Positions 18,009 through 29,326 are shown, counted from the stretch's first letter. The stretch is 64,000 nt of DNA from CALHVX01 sp964640725 (GCA_964640725.1 CAZXIJ010000013.1:1-64000), one strand, 5' to 3'. The notes: generated from the sequence alone by a model not told the origin. A program made the numbers and translations.

Positions 18009-19523
18009 CTAGCGGAAGTCCATCTTGTAACTCACCGCCGTCGGGCCCGGATCCTTGATCTCCAGGCGAATCCGCACCGGCGTGCGGGACGCAATGTTTT
18101 TCGCGCCTTTCAGCTCGCCGGCGAGGTACTCCTCGGGGTCGAAGCGGCGACCCGCCACGACCTTGCCGTCGATGTCCTTGAAGGTCAGCTCGATGACCGG
18201 GAATGCCTGGGCAAACTCCGCGTTGTTCACAATCACCGTGTCGACAGCCAGGGCGTCCGGCACGTCTGGATGGCTGCGCACACTCAGGTTGCGGCTCTCC
18301 ATGCGATCCAGCGCCTTCAGGGGCGGAAGCTCGCAGCCGACCACCGGGCAGAGCGCGCTGTAAATGCCGCGCAAAGAGGGGTTCTGGGACCAGCTCGCAA
18401 ACTGGAACACCAGCACCTGGCCCACCAGCAACAGCGCCCCCACCAGGACCAGCGACACCATGAGCCAGCGTCGCTGCGGTGCCGCTTCCGGCAACGCGTC
18501 GCTCTGCTTGGCGCTCAACCGCGCAAAAGGATCTTCTTCCGGAACTCCCTCCGAACCTGCCTCTTTGGCCTTGGCATCGGGTTTGGCATCGGCCTTTGCT
18601 TCGACCTTGGTTTCGACCTTGGTTTCGGTCCCGGCAGGAGTCGGCGGCCGTTCTCGCCCTGTGTCTCGCTTGCCGTGGTCGGGCTCGGGAAAGCCGGCCG
18701 CGACCGCTGCAGCAAGGGCCCCGGCGTCATCATCCCCTGCAGGCTCCGGCAGTTTGCCCGCGGCAGGCTTCCCGGGCGTCTGAGTCGTTGTTTGGGCCGG
18801 CGTCCGGGCCGCTTTGGCAGAGGAGGGAGCGCTCGGGGGCAGCTTGGCCGCTTCAGGTTCTGTCTTTGCCTGGCGCCGACCGCCTGCGGGCTTTTTCGGC
18901 GCCGGGGCAGCGCTGTCTGCGTCAGGTGCTGTCTCGGCGCCGCCGGGCCCGCTGGCCCGGTCCAGCGATGCCGAGGGCGCAGCGGCACTGAGGCCGACGT
19001 CCTCCAGCTCGATATCCTCGAGCTCGCCGCTGAACAGCGTGTCGCTGTCATCAGCCGGGCCTTGCGACGTCGGTTGAGAAGGGGCTGACGGCGCCTTGCC
19101 GCCCGCTTCGGCCCGTCGCAGGGCTGCCAACGCCTCTTTCGCGGAGAGGCCCTCAGGAATGGCCGCGCTCGGGGCCGCTGGTGCCGGCTTTTCCTGCTGG
19201 CGCGGGCGGCCGGGGGCCGGTGTCGGCGCTTCCGCACTGGCGTTGCCGGCGGCCTCCACAACCGGCGCTTCTGCGCCCGTCTGTGCGCCCACCGGGTCGG
19301 CTTCGAGCTCATCGAGCAAGCTGTCGAGGGCATCGACGGCGTCTTCTCCCGCGTCCGCAGGCTCTTCCCACAGCAGCGAGTCCACGCCCTGAAACACCGT
19401 GAGGCACGCGCCGCAGCGCACCTTGCCCCCGGCCAACTGCAGCTGCGCTTCGGCCACGCGAAACTGCGTATGGCAGTTCGGGCAACGGGTAATCAGCGGC
19501 TGCAAGCCGTCCTGATCACTCAC
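18009..19523 (-). CDS. Zinc-ribbon DUF3426 membrane protein
   Basis: A 504-residue protein. Residues about 11-50 form an MJ0042-type zinc ribbon (RCPNCHTQFRV and VRCGACLTVF). A long low-complexity linker follows, rich in Ala, Pro, Glu and Lys with repeated TK-V-E-TK-V-E-A-K units (about 285-305). One transmembrane helix (LVLVGALLLVGQVLVFQF, near 360) precedes the DUF3426 domain, which should face the periplasm. Function is unknown, but the gene sits between prmA and dusB in Pseudomonas as well. GC-rich linker length is likely variable between strains. Confidence 0.88.
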   Translation of the reverse strand: MSDQDGLQPLITRCPNCHTQFRVAEAQLQLAGGKVRCGACLTVFQGVDSLLWEEPADAGEDAVDALDSLLDELEADPVGAQTGAEAPVVEAAGNASAEAPTPAPGRPRQQEKPAPAAPSAAIPEGLSAKEALAALRRAEAGGKAPSAPSQPTSQGPADDSDTLFSGELEDIELEDVGLSAAAPSASLDRASGPGGAETAPDADSAAPAPKKPAGGRRQAKTEPEAAKLPPSAPSSAKAARTPAQTTTQTPGKPAAGKLPEPAGDDDAGALAAAVAAGFPEPDHGKRDTGRERPPTPAGTETKVETKVEAKADAKPDAKAKEAGSEGVPEEDPFARLSAKQSDALPEAAPQRRWLMVSLVLVGALLLVGQVLVFQFASWSQNPSLRGIYSALCPVVGCELPPLKALDRMESRNLSVRSHPDVPDALAVDTVIVNNAEFAQAFPVIELTFKDIDGKVVAGRRFDPEEYLAGELKGAKNIASRTPVRIRLEIKDPGPTAVSYKMDFR

Positions 19524-19556
19524 GGCCGAACCCGTTACTCATGACGACTTCAGCCA

Positions 19557-20441
19557 CTAGCGGCGAGTCCCGGCAAGCAGCAGCCACTCGCCTTCCTGGT
19601 GTCCTGGCAACCGGGCATCGAAGTCAATCTGGTCGTAGGCGCGAGCAACCTGCTGCGCCTGGCCCGCAAGCAGCCCCGCCAACAGCAGGCGCCCACCGGG
19701 TCGCAGGTGGGCCTGGAGTCGCGACGCAAGCTCCGCCAAAGGGTTCGCGAGAATATTGGCAACCAGCAGATCAAAACGTTCCTGCTCTTGAAGGTCATCC
19801 GGCAGGCCGACGTGCAGCGCGCCCTGCGCAACGCCATTGTAATTGGCGTTATCCCGGGTCGCGACCAACGCCTGGGGATCGTAGTCAATGGCCCAGACCT
19901 CCCGAGCGCCCAGCTGCACCGCAGCGAGCGCGAGAATGCCGGAGCCGCAACCGTAATCCAGCACCCGTGCTGACTCCAGGGACGCGCTGGCCAGCGCCTC
20001 CAGACACAGCCGGGTGGTCGGATGGCTACCGGTGCCAAAGGCGAGCCCGGGGTCCAGCCGGATCGTGGGGCCGTCTTCCGCCGGAGCATCCTTGGGGAGC
20101 AGCCACAGACGATTTCCAAACCGGCTGCGCACCGCAGCGGCCAGCGCCCGGGCCTGCCAGTCTTCGTCGCCCAGAAACTCAAAGGACAACGCATCAACGG
20201 CGGCCAGCGGCAGCGCAGCGCGCACCCGCTCGGCGAGGCCGGCAAGGTCCTCGTCCAGATCAAACAGGGCTTCGAGCCGGTTGCGCGGAGCCACCGGCGT
20301 CTCCCCCGGTGCCGGCTCCCAGGGCACCGCGTCATCCAGGGGCACCAACGTCATGGCGGCCGCACCGAGGGCCTCGAAGGCGGCCTCAAGCGCCTCGTGC
20401 TCGTCTTGCGAGGCGGGCAAACTGAGCTTCAGCCAGCTCAC
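19557..20441 (-). CDS. prmA: Ribosomal protein L11 methyltransferase
   Basis: A 294-residue SAM enzyme that trimethylates ribosomal protein L11. It starts at a GTG (VSWLKLSLPA) that overlaps the accB stop as GTGA; a longer reading into accB has no family-like sequence. An N-terminal substrate-recognition domain is followed by LDPGLAFGTGSHPTT, the SAM loop VLDYGCGSGILAL, and NILANPLAEL. Direct coupling to accB is unusual because accC normally separates the two. Confidence 0.95.
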   Translation of the reverse strand: MSWLKLSLPASQDEHEALEAAFEALGAAAMTLVPLDDAVPWEPAPGETPVAPRNRLEALFDLDEDLAGLAERVRAALPLAAVDALSFEFLGDEDWQARALAAAVRSRFGNRLWLLPKDAPAEDGPTIRLDPGLAFGTGSHPTTRLCLEALASASLESARVLDYGCGSGILALAAVQLGAREVWAIDYDPQALVATRDNANYNGVAQGALHVGLPDDLQEQERFDLLVANILANPLAELASRLQAHLRPGGRLLLAGLLAGQAQQVARAYDQIDFDARLPGHQEGEWLLLAGTRR

Positions 20442-20902
20442 GGCCGTTCCGGAGCCAGCCGCAGCAAAACCTGCCCCGCGGCGACCGGCTCGCCGTCCCG
20501 CACCAGCAGCTCGACACAGCGGCCCCCCTGGGGTGCCCGAATCTCGTTCATCATCTTCATGCTTTCGATAATGCACACGACCGCGTCGCCGGCGATCTCT
20601 GCCCCGATGGGCGCAAAAGCCGTGCCGCCAGGCTCCGCCGCGACGTAAAAGGTCCCTGCCATGGGCGCCCGGACAGCGATCGAAGCCACTGCCGGAGCCC
20701 CGTGGCTCGGGGCCGCTGCCATGGGCTCGGCGGTGCTCGCCGCAACGACGGGCGACCCGGGGGCTTCGGACCTGCCGGTTGTGGGCTCAACGGCTGAGGG
20801 CCGAGCGATGCGCACGCTCTCGTCGCCGCTGTGAACCTCCAGCTCGGCGATGCCGGATTCCTCGACCAGTTCGATGAGCTTTTTGATTTTTCGCAAATCC
20901 AT
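20438..20902 (-). CDS. accB: Biotin carboxyl carrier protein of acetyl-CoA carboxylase
   Basis: A 154-residue carrier for the first step of fatty-acid synthesis. The N-terminal helix MDLRKIKKLIELVEES and an Ala/Pro-rich linker lead to a biotinyl domain whose lysine lies in ESMKMMNEI (about 119), followed by GEPVAAGQVLLRL. The gene follows aroQ after ten bases. The partner accC (biotin carboxylase), which almost always follows accB, is absent here and must be elsewhere in the genome. Confidence 0.95.
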   Translation of the reverse strand: MDLRKIKKLIELVEESGIAELEVHSGDESVRIARPSAVEPTTGRSEAPGSPVVAASTAEPMAAAPSHGAPAVASIAVRAPMAGTFYVAAEPGGTAFAPIGAEIAGDAVVCIIESMKMMNEIRAPQGGRCVELLVRDGEPVAAGQVLLRLAPERP

Positions 20903-20912
20903 TGCCAGCGCC

Positions 20913-21344
20913 CTACTGATCAGCCATGAGACGGGTCAGGGCGAACTCGTAGCCGGCCGCGCCGAGACCGGTGATGACACCCAGGGCAATGTCGCTCAGG
21001 TAGCTGCGTTGTCGGAACGCTTCCCGTGCGTGGACGTTCGACAAATGAATTTCGACGAAGGGCACCTCGACCCCGAGCAACGCATCGCGCAGGGCAATGC
21101 TGGTATGGGTCAAAGCGCCGGGGTTAATCACGATCCCGGCTACACCGTCCCGGGCGTCGTGCACCCAGCCGATCATCTCGGCTTCGCTATTGGTTTGCCG
21201 GCACTGCAGCGTGTGGCCCGCCGCAACCGCAATGGCGGCCAGGCGTGCCTCGATGTCCGCAAGGGTTGCCCGACCATAGACCTCAGGCTCGCGCTGGCCG
21301 AGCAGGTTGAGGTTCGGACCGTTCAGAACCAGAAAGTGCGCCAC
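20913..21344 (-). CDS. aroQ: Type II 3-dehydroquinate dehydratase
   Basis: A 143-residue dodecameric enzyme of the shikimate pathway. It has [20 protein letters not shown] (catalytic Tyr and Arg of the lid), the [15 protein letters not shown] segment, [17 protein letters not shown] and the catalytic His in [15 protein letters not shown]. Normal length. It is the first gene of the aroQ-accB-prmA run and lies 82 bases downstream of dsbD on the same strand. Confidence 0.96.
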   Translation of the reverse strand: MAHFLVLNGPNLNLLGQREPEVYGRATLADIEARLAAIAVAAGHTLQCRQTNSEAEMIGWVHDARDGVAGIVINPGALTHTSIALRDALLGVEVPFVEIHLSNVHAREAFRQRSYLSDIALGVITGLGAAGYEFALTRLMADQ

Positions 21345-21425
21345 GTTTTGCTCTCGCCTGTCAGACCCCGCCAGTCTGCCGGGGGGCCATCAAGAAGTCG
21401 ATAAAAATTGAGTTTTAGACGTATT

Positions 21426-23459
21426 TTACGGGACGTTTGCCGCTATTTCGCCGAAGTTAGTAGCCTCTGAACTGACCGCCCGATCCAAAACCAGCGCCAG
21501 GTGACCGGCAAACGCATCTGCACCCAGCTCCCCCTGCAGCGTAACTTCCTTGATTGGCACGCCATCTTCCGAGAAAAACACCATGCTGGGTGGACCGAAC
21601 AGGCCGTAGCGCGCCATCAGGTCCTTGTGAGCCGGGCTGTTGGCCGTGACGTCCGCCCGCAGCAGCCGAAAGCGGTTCAGCAACGCTGCCACCTGAGGCT
21701 TGGGAAACACGGATCGCTCCATGACTTTGCAGCTGATGCACCAGTCCGCATACAGATCCAGCAACACGGGCTCGCCCCGGGCTGCTGCCCGCGCCAGCTG
21801 CGCGTCCACATCCGCAAGATCGTTGACCGCCAGCCAGGCGCCAGTTTCCTGGCCCGGCGCCCGCGCAACAGCCACCGCAGCGGAGCTTTCCCCCCCGGCC
21901 AAACGTGCCAATGGCCGGAGCGGGTCTTCTGCGCCGCTCGCCGCACCGATCAGCAGCAACACCCCGTAAACCAGGGCAAACGCCCCGCCGGCTTTGCGAA
22001 ACTGGCCCCAGCCCGATGCTGGCGACAGATCCAGGGCCCTCAGGTAAACCGCACTGCCGATCGCCAGCGCGGCCCACAGGGCGAGGGTCAGCTGCGGCGC
22101 GATCACGCGCTCCAGCAGCCAGATGGCAACGGCCAGCAGCAGCACGCCGAAAACCGCCTTGACGCCGTTCATCCAGGCACCGGCCCGGGGCAGCAGGTGC
22201 CCGCCGCTGGCGCCAATCAACAGCAGAGGCACGCCCATGCCAAGGCCGAGCGCCAGCAGTGCCGCGCCGCCCAGCACCGCGTCGCTGGTGGTGCTCAGGT
22301 AAATGAGCGCTCCCGCCAGCGGCGCAGACACGCAGGGCGATACGACCAGGGCCGACAGCGAGCCCATGACCAGCACACTGAGATGCTTGCCGCCCCCGAC
22401 CTTGCCGCCCAGATCGTTGAGCCGGGACTGCAGGCCTTGCGGCAGCTGCAACTCGTAAAAACCGAACATGGACAGGGACAGGATCGCGAAGACTGCAGCG
22501 AAGCTGACAAGCACCGCCGGGGACTGCAAGGCCGCCTGCACGTTGAGCTTGGCCCCGAACAGGCCCACCAGCACGCCAAGGACGGCGTAGGTCGACGCCA
22601 TGCCGATCACGTAAGCCAGCGATAGCGAGAAGGACCGGCCGCGGCTGATGCCCGCATCGCTCTGGCCAGACTCGCCGACGATGATGCTCGAGAGAATTGG
22701 CACCATCGGCAGCACACAGGGCGTAAAGGCCAGCGCCAGCCCACCGGCGAAAAAGATCAGCAACGCGCTGAGCAGGCTGCCGGAAGCCAGCAGGCCAGCC
22801 AGTCGCTGCTCTTCGGTCACCGGACCTGCGTCCGCGGCAGCCCCTGCGGCAGCCCCTGCGGTCACAGCCGGGCCAGACGCTACGGGGGCGAGCGTCTCGG
22901 AATCGGCAGCGGCGTCCTGCGGCGCCGACACGGCCGCACTGATCCGCTCGAGGCCCCGGCCTGCATAGCTGCCAGAATCCGGCGCGCCGGTACCGCTGCC
23001 GTTGACGTTAAGCGTGACCCATCGGGTTTCCGGCGGGTAACACAGGCCGTAGTCCGCACAGCCCTGATAGCTGATACCAATTTCCGTCGGCCCCCGACCC
23101 GCAGTGACCGGCACGAACAGCTCGGCACTGTGGTAGTAGACCTGCACGGCGCCAAAGTACTCGTCGACCTTTTGCTTTCCGGGAGTAATCAGCGGTTCCG
23201 CGAGCTGCACCGCCGTACCGTCGCGGGTCTCTGCGGCAAAGCGCTCCCGGTAAAGGTAGTAGCCGTCAGGCATGGTCCAGCGCGCGACCACATTGCCGTC
23301 CGCATCGGCTTCTGCATCAAACACGAAGGCTTGATCGACGTTTAAAAACTCAGGCTGGTCGTCAAGCCAGGGGTCTGCCGCCCACAGGGGGCCAGCTGCC
23401 GCCCACAGCAGCGCCAGGCTGCCGAGCAGCCACTGTCGGGAAATTTTGACGCTCCTCAT
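21426..23459 (-). CDS. dsbD: Thiol:disulfide interchange protein DsbD
   Basis: 677 residues from ATG 23459 (an earlier frame start would add 18 without a signal peptide). A signal peptide (WLLGSLALLWAAAGPLWA) precedes the periplasmic alpha domain with its two Cys in YQGCADYGLCYPP. The beta domain has eight membrane helices with one Cys in FTPCVLPMVP and one in VSPCVSAPLAG. The C-terminal thioredoxin domain carries YADWCISCK. All six redox Cys are present, so electrons can pass from cytoplasmic thioredoxin to the periplasm for DsbC and cytochrome c maturation. The linker contains a 12-base tandem repeat (GAAAGAAA). Confidence 0.95.
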   Translation of the reverse strand: MRSVKISRQWLLGSLALLWAAAGPLWAADPWLDDQPEFLNVDQAFVFDAEADADGNVVARWTMPDGYYLYRERFAAETRDGTAVQLAEPLITPGKQKVDEYFGAVQVYYHSAELFVPVTAGRGPTEIGISYQGCADYGLCYPPETRWVTLNVNGSGTGAPDSGSYAGRGLERISAAVSAPQDAAADSETLAPVASGPAVTAGAAAGAAADAGPVTEEQRLAGLLASGSLLSALLIFFAGGLALAFTPCVLPMVPILSSIIVGESGQSDAGISRGRSFSLSLAYVIGMASTYAVLGVLVGLFGAKLNVQAALQSPAVLVSFAAVFAILSLSMFGFYELQLPQGLQSRLNDLGGKVGGGKHLSVLVMGSLSALVVSPCVSAPLAGALIYLSTTSDAVLGGAALLALGLGMGVPLLLIGASGGHLLPRAGAWMNGVKAVFGVLLLAVAIWLLERVIAPQLTLALWAALAIGSAVYLRALDLSPASGWGQFRKAGGAFALVYGVLLLIGAASGAEDPLRPLARLAGGESSAAVAVARAPGQETGAWLAVNDLADVDAQLARAAARGEPVLLDLYADWCISCKVMERSVFPKPQVAALLNRFRLLRADVTANSPAHKDLMARYGLFGPPSMVFFSEDGVPIKEVTLQGELGADAFAGHLALVLDRAVSSEATNFGEIAANVP

Positions 23460-23648
23460 GGACCGCTCACTTCCACCTTGGAATACTTTCACCACCGGCT
23501 CCGTCCTGCACACGCTCCCCTAGGACCGATACGGGGCACGCAAGTTCGACACTATAGCTCGCCGGCGACCGGCTCACCGGTGAGGCTTCACGCTTCAGCA
23601 ACCGACCAAGCAACATATATGTCTACCTCACCCTCAGGTTCCTCCGCC

Positions 23649-24314
23649 ATGCGCGCCCTGGCACTGCTCGCCCTGCTGCTGGCAGTCGGCTGTCAGGCCA
23701 ACCTGCCGCGGCTGCCCGAGGGCGAAGCAGCCGAGAACGTCGAGCCCTCACCAGTGGTCGAGCGGTTGGTGGCCAGCGGCCAGGCAGCGCTGGCAGCAGG
23801 CCGCATCGATCACCCGGTGCAGAACAGCGCGCTGGATTTCTTCAAGCGCGCCCAGAGCCTCGACCCGGAATCCCTGGAGGCACGGCGCGGGCTGGAAGCG
23901 ATCGTCGAGCGCTACCTGACCCAGGCCCGGCGCGCGGCAGAACGCGCAGCCCACGCTAACGCCCGGTCCCAGCTGGCCCGAGCACGACTGGTCGATGCCC
24001 AACACCCGGGTATCAGCCCGACCACCGCTTATCTCGCCCTGCTTCGGGACTCCGAGCGCTTCGAGCTGCCCGTCTCCAGCCCCGCTCTGGCGGCCAGGAC
24101 CGTTGATCTGCGCGCGTCCCTCGCCCGCTTTGGCCGGCGTGGACGCGACAGCCGCTGCCGCACGCAGATCCGTGCGCCCCGGGACGTTGACGGCCGATGG
24201 CTGTACCAGCAGCTGTCTGCCGCCCCTGGCGACGTCCGTATCCGGGCCCAGTTCGAAATTGGCAGCCCGGCCCTGATCGCCGTGCTCTGCCCCCGCAAGG
24301 GGTCAGCGTCATGA
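23649..24314 (+). CDS. Putative TPR-like outer-membrane lipoprotein
   Basis: 221 residues from ATG 23649; ATG 23619 would add ten. The signal peptide ends in a lipobox (LLLAVGC, about residue 15), so the protein is probably lipid-anchored. The middle (about 45-130) is helical, with an Asp-Pro-Glu-Ser-Leu-Glu-Ala turn resembling a TPR helix pair. A C-terminal strand region follows. I do not recognise the family. It is divergent from dsbD and its stop overlaps the copper-chaperone gene as ATGA, so the two are cotranslated. Confidence 0.7.
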   Translation: MRALALLALLLAVGCQANLPRLPEGEAAENVEPSPVVERLVASGQAALAAGRIDHPVQNSALDFFKRAQSLDPESLEARRGLEAIVERYLTQARRAAERAAHANARSQLARARLVDAQHPGISPTTAYLALLRDSERFELPVSSPALAARTVDLRASLARFGRRGRDSRCRTQIRAPRDVDGRWLYQQLSAAPGDVRIRAQFEIGSPALIAVLCPRKGSAS

Positions 24315-24727
24315 GCACCGCCCGCGCCCTCGCCCTGGTGCTGATCGCAGGCTGCCTGGGGGCCTGCGCGCCGGCCGCGCCGAGCGTCGACCAGGGGCGT
24401 TTCAAACACCCGCTGCCCGGCAAAACCGTATCGGCAGGCTACTTCGATCTGCGCAACCCGACCCCTGCGCCGATTACCCTGACGGGCGTCTCGGCCGACA
24501 CCGGTTCGAGCGTGGAGATCCACCGTACGGTCCGCACCGGCGACCAGGTGCGCATGGAGCGCCTGAAAACGCTGAAGGTAGCGCCTGGGGAGACCCTGAA
24601 ATTCGAGCCCGGCAGCTATCACCTGATGCTGTTCGGGCTTGAGCGGCTGCCTGAGCAGATCCGCGTCACGCTGCATTTCGCCGACGGCAGCGCCCTTGAA
24701 GCCCCATTCGAAGCGGAGCCTTGGTAA
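24311..24727 (+). CDS. PCu(A)C copper chaperone lipoprotein
   Basis: A 138-residue protein with a signal peptide and lipobox (LGACAPA). The mature part is the cupredoxin-like PCu(A)C domain: AGYFDLRN, the His of VEIHRTV, Met eleven residues later (VRMERL), and the HLM of SYHLMLFGL. This keeps the His-Met...His-x-Met ligands. The family delivers Cu(I) to the CuA site of cytochrome oxidase or to other periplasmic targets. It overlaps the upstream lipoprotein; DUF2333 follows after 35 bases. Confidence 0.85.
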   Translation: MSTARALALVLIAGCLGACAPAAPSVDQGRFKHPLPGKTVSAGYFDLRNPTPAPITLTGVSADTGSSVEIHRTVRTGDQVRMERLKTLKVAPGETLKFEPGSYHLMLFGLERLPEQIRVTLHFADGSALEAPFEAEPW

Positions 24728-24762
24728 CCTAGCCCCCCTTATTCCGGATCCCAGCGCCCGCC

Positions 24763-25743
24763 ATGATCATGCGCATCATCGGTATCGCCATCGGTACCTA
24801 CCTGCTCGTCGCCCTGTTCCTGATGTGGTGGTGGGACTACGAGCCCGACGTGTTCGAGCCCGCCGCCGTCGCGCAGGCACACGCCGCCGAAGCGGGCCAG
24901 GAGCTGGTCACCGGCTACACCACCACCTACACGGTCATGCACCTGGGCAACACGCTGCTGGAAAAGCGCGGCGGCTACATCTCCAACGATGTTTTCCCGC
25001 CCGGCCTGATTATGGACAACGCGCCCGAATGGGAATTCGGCGTCCTGACGCAGCTCCGCGACGCCGCGCGAGCCTTTCGCATCGACTTTTCGCGCTCCCA
25101 GAGCCAGTCCCAGGAGGACAAACACCTGTCCGAGGCCGAGGGCAAGTTCTTCTTCGACAACGCCAGCTGGGCTTTCCCGCAAACAGAAGACGAGTACCGG
25201 GACGGTATCCGGTTGTTTGGACGCTACCTGGAACGGCTGGCCGATCCGGCTCAGACCGACGCCCAGTTCTACGCCCGGGCAGACAACCTCCAGGGCTGGC
25301 TGCAGGGGGTGGAAACCCGGCTGGGCTCCCTGTCCCAGCGCCTCTCGGCAAGCGTCGGCAAGCGCCAGCTCAACCTCGACCTGGACGGCGCCACCACCAG
25401 CAACCCCGACACCGCCGCGCCGGTCGAGCAGGACGTCAAGACGCCCTGGCTGAAGATCGACAACGTGTTCTTCGAAGCTCGCGGTCAGACCTGGGCCCTG
25501 CTGCACCTGCTCAAAGCCCTGGAACACGACTTTGGCGACATCCTCGAAAAGAAGAACGCCCGCGTCAGCCTGAACCAGATTATTCGGGAGCTGGAACCGA
25601 CCCAGGAAATGGTGTGGAGCCCCATGATCCTCAACGGCGACGGGCTGGGGTTCCTGGCCAACCACTCGCTGGTCATGGCGTCCTACGTGTCCCGGGTGAA
25701 CGCCGCGATCATTGACCTGAGAACCCTCCTGGCCCAGGGCTAG
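24763..25743 (+). CDS. DUF2333 inner-membrane protein
   Basis: A 326-residue protein with an N-terminal membrane anchor (IGIAIGTYLLVALFLMWWW) and a large soluble part. It carries the family-typical GGYISNDV, PPGLIMDN, WEFGVLTQLRD and FVFDN-like FFFDNASWAFP motifs. The DUF2333 family is conserved in gammaproteobacteria and uncharacterised; the soluble part should be periplasmic. A second ATG two codons later is possible. It is followed by 224 bases that hold the hppA promoter candidate. Confidence 0.85.
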   Translation: MIMRIIGIAIGTYLLVALFLMWWWDYEPDVFEPAAVAQAHAAEAGQELVTGYTTTYTVMHLGNTLLEKRGGYISNDVFPPGLIMDNAPEWEFGVLTQLRDAARAFRIDFSRSQSQSQEDKHLSEAEGKFFFDNASWAFPQTEDEYRDGIRLFGRYLERLADPAQTDAQFYARADNLQGWLQGVETRLGSLSQRLSASVGKRQLNLDLDGATTSNPDTAAPVEQDVKTPWLKIDNVFFEARGQTWALLHLLKALEHDFGDILEKKNARVSLNQIIRELEPTQEMVWSPMILNGDGLGFLANHSLVMASYVSRVNAAIIDLRTLLAQG

Positions 25744-25815
25744 GAGGCGCCAGGCAGGGCTGGGGCCGGATTCCGGGCGGTCCAAGGTGCTTACACTGCG
25801 GGCACAGCCGCAGCG

Positions 25816-25844
25816 CTGGCAGTCCCCGATGGCGCTGGTATCAT
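25816..25844 (+). promoter_or_regulatory. Candidate sigma-70 promoter for hppA
   Basis: CTGGCA (25816-25821) and TATCAT (25839-25844) are 17 bases apart, and TG-G directly precedes the -10, giving an extended -10 element. It lies 124 bases before the hppA ATG, leaving a long leader. Prediction only. The rest of the 25744-25967 interval shows no other clear element apart from a GAGGAG ahead of hppA. Confidence 0.45.
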
Positions 25845-25967
25845 GGCCGCCGCCTGCGGTTCGGGGGAGCCGCCGCCTGACAAAGTGACGAACACTCGTG
25901 CGTCCAGCTTTGGCCATTCTGGCACTCCCTTGAGCCTTGCGACTCAACGAGGAGCCTGAAAAGAACC

Positions 25968-28016
<2,049 letters not shown>

Positions 28017-28023
28017 TTCCACC

Positions 28024-28094
28024 GGCGCTCGCGAGAGCGAGCGCCGCGCTCACAGCAACGGACACTTCCTTCCGGGCCGGAGTTCTGCCGGCCC
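28024..28094. terminator. Two hairpins between convergent hppA and the split-barrel gene
   Basis: GGCGCTCG (28024-28031) pairs with CGAGCGCC (28038-28045), and GGGCCGG (28074-28080) with CCGGCCC (28088-28094). They lie between two converging genes and could end transcription from both sides. Neither has a proper T-run, so the call is weak. Confidence 0.35.
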
Positions 28095-28102
28095 TGTTCC
28101 GC

Positions 28103-28519
28103 TCACGACAGGTCCCACTGAAAGATGCGGGCGATGTCGATCTTCACAAGGCCGGGATTGCCCAGGCTCTGGATGTACTGCCAGCTGGCACTGTCACGAT
28201 GGCCGTAGTACCGGTACATGAGCGCATCGTGCCATCGCTGCATGATCGCCGGATCATCGACAAACCGCGCATGGCCCTGAATCATGATGCCTTTGTACGG
28301 CGCCGTGGGGGTATCGATGGTGAAGCACAACTTGGCATCGCGCTGCAGGTTGCGGTACTTCTTGCGCCTTTTTTGCGTTCCGAAATAAAGCTCGTCATCG
28401 ATCAGCGCATAGAACACGGGCGTCGTGCTCGGCATCCCGTCCGGGTCGATCGTTGACAGCCGGCCCATCTTTTCCTGGCCGACGTACACGGCCCACTCTC
28501 CGCTCAAAGTCACGCTCAT
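28103..28519 (-). CDS. Pyridoxamine-phosphate-oxidase-like FMN split-barrel protein
   Basis: A 138-residue split beta-barrel protein. The N-terminal strand GRLSTIDPDGMPSTTPVFYAL and LYFGTQKRRKKYRNLQRD are the typical flavin-binding segments of the PNPOx-like/F420-binding superfamily. A following strand reads LCFTIDT. Members bind FMN, heme or F420 and act on diverse substrates, so no substrate is claimed. It converges on hppA and is divergent from the zinc peptidase. Confidence 0.8.
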   Translation of the reverse strand: MSVTLSGEWAVYVGQEKMGRLSTIDPDGMPSTTPVFYALIDDELYFGTQKRRKKYRNLQRDAKLCFTIDTPTAPYKGIMIQGHARFVDDPAIMQRWHDALMYRYYGHRDSASWQYIQSLGNPGLVKIDIARIFQWDLS

Positions 28520-28619
28520 TCCTGAACTCCTTGTCGCCTGGCGCCCCGAGTTAAGCCCGGCGCCGCGGGCGCTGTCCAGCCGTCACTCGCTCTTCGCTCC
28601 CTGAGCGTAAACTGGGCCC

Positions 28620-29303
28620 ATGCCATACCTGCTGCTCTTCATCATCGTCAGCGCGCTCATCTACGGGCCAGCGCTGTGGGTGCGCTACACCATGCGGCGG
28701 CACGGCGGCCAGCTGGACGGCATGCCCGGCAGCGGCGCAGAGCTGGCCCGGCACCTGATCGAGCGCCTGCAGCTCGAGAACATCAGCGTCGAGGAAACCA
28801 AACCCGGGAGCGACCATTTCGACCCCAGGGCGAAGGCCGTTCGGCTGTCGCCAGACAACTTTCACGGCAAGTCCCTGACCGCCGTTGCCGTCGCGGCGCA
28901 CGAGGTGGGTCACGCCATCCAGTTTGCCCGCCAGGAACCCATCTTTAACCTGCGCCAGCGCTACATCCCGAAAGCCATGGTTCTGCGCAAGGCTGGCATC
29001 CTGGTGCTTTCGACGGTGCCCTTCGCAGCAATCCTGCTCAAAGCCCCGGCGATCATCGGCACACTGGTCGCGATCGGCGTAGGCCTGCAACTGCTGGGCG
29101 CCCTGTCTTACCTGATCGTCTTGCCCGAGGAGTGGGACGCGAGTTTCAACAAGGCCCTGCCTATCCTCGCAGAGGGCTACGTGCCCGATGAGTATCAGGG
29201 ACCGGTCCGCCAGGTGCTCAAGGCCGCGGCGCTGACCTACTTCGCCGGCGCCCTGGCTGACTTGCTGAATCTGGGGCGCTGGCTGATGATTCTGCGCCGA
29301 TAG
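28620..29303 (+). CDS. Membrane neutral zinc metallopeptidase (YugP-like)
   Basis: A 227-residue protein with an N-terminal membrane helix, the HEVGH zinc-binding helix (in AVAAHEVGHAIQFA, about 98-102), two or three further hydrophobic segments (about 125-170) and a C-terminal helix (YFAGALADLLNL). This is the layout of the 'zinc metallopeptidase' family named after B. subtilis YugP. Substrates are unknown. The cupin gene follows after 23 bases. Confidence 0.88.
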   Translation: MPYLLLFIIVSALIYGPALWVRYTMRRHGGQLDGMPGSGAELARHLIERLQLENISVEETKPGSDHFDPRAKAVRLSPDNFHGKSLTAVAVAAHEVGHAIQFARQEPIFNLRQRYIPKAMVLRKAGILVLSTVPFAAILLKAPAIIGTLVAIGVGLQLLGALSYLIVLPEEWDASFNKALPILAEGYVPDEYQGPVRQVLKAAALTYFAGALADLLNLGRWLMILRR

Positions 29304-29326
29304 CGGCCGCAACAGCAGAGCCAACA

